Shown: positions 14,173-16,267 of the stretch, one piece after another | How the letters are laid out: each line of letters starts with the position of its first letter | How positions within the stretch are numbered: position 1 is the first letter of the stretch | Origin: an uncultured Bacilli bacterium | GTDB lineage: Bacteria > Bacillota_I > Bacilli_A > RF39 > UBA660 | Length of the DNA: 16,267 nucleotides | Assembly (NCBI GenBank): GCA_934130265.1 | Contig: CAKOYC010000010.1 | Location: forward strand, 1-16,267 | Direction: 5' to 3' | Program-made: the position numbers and the translations under genes | Notes under the pieces: generated by a model | Told to the model about the DNA's origin: nothing | Database searches by the model: none | What the model saw: the letters and a program-made list of their open reading frames with translations, nothing else

Positions 14173-14409
14173 ATGGATTTAAGTATAAGAAACCATATTA
14201 TTAATAATTTTAAAGGTGATGATTTTGATGAGCTTAAAAGAGCAATAGATGAATCAATTGCTGAAAATGATGAAGAAACATTACCTGGTATGGGTGTCTT
14301 TCTAGAACTTATTTGGCAAGGAGCTGATGATAAATTAAAACAAGAGATGTTAGAGATTATTAAAAAACAAATAAGTGATAAACAATCGAGTAGAGAAAAT
14401 TTACAATAA
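14173..14409 (+). CDS. sspI: Small acid-soluble spore protein SspI, C-terminus altered by an intron insertion
   Basis: SspI is a minor spore-core protein made in the forespore. The 78-aa product begins MDLSIRNHII and has the core LPGMGVFLELIWQ (about 37-49), closely matching Bacillus SspI (which starts MDLNLRHAVI with LPGLGVLFEVIWQ, about 71 aa). It is acidic, as expected. AGGAG (14158-14162) precedes the ATG by 10 bases. Residues 1-71 are host-encoded. The last seven (SSRENLQ) are encoded by the antisense group II intron that starts in codon 71, and the TAA lies in the intron's domain VI. Joining the flanks without the intron gives CAG-TAA, that is a 71-aa protein. The short tail may be harmless. 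The original terminator is now about 1.9 kb away. Confidence 0.9.
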   Translation: MDLSIRNHIINNFKGDDFDELKRAIDESIAENDEETLPGMGVFLELIWQGADDKLKQEMLEIIKKQISDKQSSRENLQ

Positions 14410-14463
14410 TTTGTAAATTTGTCCCTCTCACACCACCGTACGTACCGTTCGGTATACGGCGGT
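14385..14463 (-). ncRNA. Group II intron domains V and VI with branch-point adenosine
   Basis: Domain V is at 14463-14432 (minus). Its arms start ACCGCCGT and end ACGGTGGT, with a GAAC-type terminal loop, and it carries a CGC triad in the 5' arm as in class C introns. Domain VI follows: its base GAG/CTC and AGGGA/TCTCT leaves one unpaired A (complement of 14391), seven bases from the 3' end, the expected branch point. The upper stem is a perfect 10-bp AT-rich helix (14420-14411 with 14406-14397). Confidence 0.85.
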
Positions 14464-14468
14464 TCAAT

Positions 14469-15740
14469 TTATATTTCAGTATGTACTTTTAAGTAATGGT
14501 CTAGTGGCATCACTAGGCCTTTTCTTTTAAGCTTTTCACTAGATATTGCCACATGAAGTACAATAGACTTCGAGTTATGCCAATAACTTGCTCTACTATA
14601 TGCTGTTCTTTTGGCTTTCTCTTTTGATATTCCAAGCTTCAATAAACATTCGTTTCTATGTTTACAAGTTTTCCATTGTTTCCAGATGATACATCTTATT
14701 CTTCTTTTTAAATGTTGGCCTATACTAGTCATAACTGATTTCATATCAGCTATTCTAAAATAATTTATCCACCCTCTTATAACTTGATTTAATTTTATAA
14801 TTCTATCTTTCAAAGAAATGCTCCAACTACGATCTGTTAATTGTTTTAATTTCCTTTTAAACTTTTGAATAGATTTAAGATGTGGCTTAGGCTTTATTAT
14901 TCCTGTCTTAGTAGTATAGAAACCAAAGCCCAAATATTTTATCTGGTTAGGTCTAGCCACCTTACTTTTGGTTGCATTAACTTTTAGCCCTAGTTTCTTT
15001 TCAATAAATCTTGTTATAGTTTCCATAACTCGATTTGCTGCTTTTTCTGATTTTACTACAATTATGCAATCATCTGCATATCTTGTAAATCTTAAACCAC
15101 GTTTTTCAAGTTCTTTATCTAATTCATTTAACATGATATTAGATAGTAATGGGGATAAATTTCCACCCTGAGGTGTACCAACTTTTGTTGGACTAACTAC
15201 TCCATTTTCCATTACTCCACTTACTAGATATTTTCTTATTAGTGACACTAACTCACCGTCATGTATTGTTTTCATTATTATTGCTATTAGTTTGTCATGA
15301 CATACAGTATCAAAGAATTTCTCTAAATCGATATCTACTATCCAGGTATACCCATCATTAAAATACTCTAGTAATTTTACTATAGCCATTTCACATGAGC
15401 GTCCAGGTCTAAAACCATAACTATTTTCACTAAATTGTTTTTCATAGATAGGACTTAATACTTGTACTATTGCTTGTTGTATAACTCTGTCTACTACAAC
15501 TGGTATTCCTAGACTACGTTTATCTCCATTTTCTTTTGGAATATAAACTCTTCTCACTGGACTTGGCTTATACTTTCTAGTTCTAATTTGTTCTTTTAGT
15601 TCTTCACCATGTTCATAAAAGTATGAATATAATTCTTCTACTTTCATCCCATCGATTCCACTTGTTCCTTTGTTAGATACGACTTTTTCAATAGCATTCT
15701 TAATGTTATTATCACTAAGCACTTTCTCTAGTAATTCCAT
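14469..15740 (-). CDS. ltrA: Group II intron reverse transcriptase/maturase
   Basis: The protein reverse-transcribes the intron RNA during retrohoming and assists its splicing. From ATG 15740 it is 423 aa, the usual size of class C intron proteins. Motifs in order are RRVYIPKENGDKRSLGIP (about 63-80), YGFRPGRS (108-115), the catalytic VDIDLEKFFD (135-144), GTPQGGNLSPLLSNIMLNELDKEL (188-211) and YADD (221-224). The X/maturase domain has RGWINYF, and a basic C-terminus follows. No HNH endonuclease motif is present, so insertion probably uses single-stranded DNA or replication forks, as known for this class. ATG 15740 is chosen because MELLEKVL matches family starts and AGAAAGGA (15758-15751) precedes it. 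The ATG at 15800 has no SD. No frameshift is seen. Confidence 0.92.
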   Translation of the reverse strand: MELLEKVLSDNNIKNAIEKVVSNKGTSGIDGMKVEELYSYFYEHGEELKEQIRTRKYKPSPVRRVYIPKENGDKRSLGIPVVVDRVIQQAIVQVLSPIYEKQFSENSYGFRPGRSCEMAIVKLLEYFNDGYTWIVDIDLEKFFDTVCHDKLIAIIMKTIHDGELVSLIRKYLVSGVMENGVVSPTKVGTPQGGNLSPLLSNIMLNELDKELEKRGLRFTRYADDCIIVVKSEKAANRVMETITRFIEKKLGLKVNATKSKVARPNQIKYLGFGFYTTKTGIIKPKPHLKSIQKFKRKLKQLTDRSWSISLKDRIIKLNQVIRGWINYFRIADMKSVMTSIGQHLKRRIRCIIWKQWKTCKHRNECLLKLGISKEKAKRTAYSRASYWHNSKSIVLHVAISSEKLKRKGLVMPLDHYLKVHTEI

Positions 15741-16258
15741 ACTCGTTCTTTCCTTTCTAATTTCAACATTAATTATTATCTCCTTTGAGGTTTTCTTCAT
15801 AAGATACGCTTACTACTTTTTCTTTTATTTATTCTGATTAATAATTAACGTAATTTTAGTGTACTTAAACACTACAAATTGTTCAGTCCTTCCTAGTTTT
15901 CACTAGTACTATGACCTCGGCTGACTTCTTGTAATAAACCTTTTTCGACCAGTTTTCTTAATAGGGTTCTCCTTAACTGTTTGCAAGACCTCCCGCGGTA
16001 AGACATACAACTTTCCTCGTTTACTCACTTGATTTACTATATAAATTTACGTGTATCTTTTGGACTTTAGTTTGTTACGTAACCTTATCCATTTATACAG
16101 CCTTTGTATCAAGTTCCTATTCGTTGAGCCACGATTTTGTTTCACGCTTCCTTCAGCCCCAACCTCACGATTGATGCTTTGCGTTTCTCTAATACTACGT
16201 AGATACCAACGCGTATAGTGGACTTTCACCACCTAGTTATATGCCATGCACGGCACAC
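15741..16258 (-). ncRNA. Group II intron domains I-III and 5' part of domain IV
   Basis: This 518-base stretch without a protein gene is the 5' ribozyme part of the intron. It starts GTGTGCCGTGCATGGC and soon has GGTGGTGAAAGTCCAC, both like the start of domain I in class C introns. GTAAA motifs, for example at 16024-16020 (minus), could act as EBS1 for the 5'-exon TTTAC, but several copies exist and I cannot choose. A 61-codon open frame here is not a gene. Confidence 0.75.
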
Positions 16259-16267
16259 GTAAAAGAT

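Larger units (their letters stand above)
14385..16258 (-). mobile_element. Complete group II intron, probably bacterial class C
   Basis: This is a self-splicing retroelement of 1874 nt read on the minus strand. The 5' end is GTGTGCCG (GUGYG consensus) at 16258, and the 3' end CTACTCGAT is at 14385. Domain V and domain VI lie at the 3' end, and a reverse-transcriptase/maturase ORF occupies domain IV. The intron-encoded protein lacks an HNH endonuclease domain and its sequence, like domain V, resembles class C introns. Those typically insert just downstream of intrinsic terminators. The visible 5' exon, ATCTTTTAC (16267-16259 read on minus), looks like the T tract of such a terminator, the stem lying outside the window. 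The element lies antisense to sspI, so sspI mRNA cannot be repaired by splicing. All parts look intact. Confidence 0.9.

Noticed and set aside
14968..15171. 67-codon open frame on the plus strand
   Set aside because: It is antisense to the reverse transcriptase motifs of the intron protein.
16047..16232. 61-codon open frame on the minus strand at the intron 5' end
   Set aside because: It lies in domain I of the ribozyme. The basic, low-complexity product is a typical translation artefact of intron RNA.
1..16267. Mycoplasma-type code with TGA as Trp
   Set aside because: TGA ends the Fic and response-regulator genes at the expected lengths, in overlapping start-stop junctions.
1..16267. CRISPR array, prophage or plasmid functions
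   Set aside because: No regularly spaced repeats, integrase, phage structural or replication genes were seen.

Overview
The window is very AT-rich DNA from an endospore-forming member of the Bacillota, most likely a Bacilli lineage. The support is a complete gerA-type germinant receptor operon, an sspI-like small acid-soluble spore protein gene, Shine-Dalgarno sites close to AGGAGG and compact spacing with Rho-independent terminators. TGA is used as a stop, so the standard bacterial code applies. I cannot name a genus.

Layout, left to right. (a) 1-366: the 3' end of glmS. (b) 373-3030: a short leader with a 15-codon ORF, an SD-sequestering hairpin and a terminator-like hairpin, then rnr (RNase R). 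(c) 3062-4442, minus strand: a Fic-domain protein overlapping an unrecognised partner gene, sharing a bidirectional terminator with rnr. (d) 4471-4636, minus: elongator tRNA-Met(CAU) with its own promoter and terminator. (e) 4654-8108, minus: an unrecognised helical protein, a short-chain dehydrogenase, and an OmpR-type response regulator/histidine kinase pair. (f) 8302-11523, plus: gerAA-gerAC-gerAB behind a forespore-type promoter. (g) 11573-14062, minus: lemA and a DUF2207 membrane protein. (h) 14124-14409, plus: sspI. (i) 14385-16258, minus: a complete group II intron with a reverse-transcriptase/maturase, probably of the bacterial C class, inserted antisense in the last codon of sspI.

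The sporulation genes form the clearest functional theme. The gerA operon would build the nutrient receptor in the spore inner membrane, and SspI is a minor spore-core protein. Both are preceded by similar forespore-sigma-like elements with the same internal spacing and nearly the same distance to the start codon.

The best observations are these. The intron boundaries read from its consensus ends predict that removing it recreates a TAA exactly after residue 71 of SspI, so the present 7-residue tail is intron-encoded. GerAC lacks its lipobox cysteine (Tyr instead). rnr has an attenuator-like leader. I did not find a clear new multi-gene defence or metabolic system; the Fic pair is the nearest candidate.
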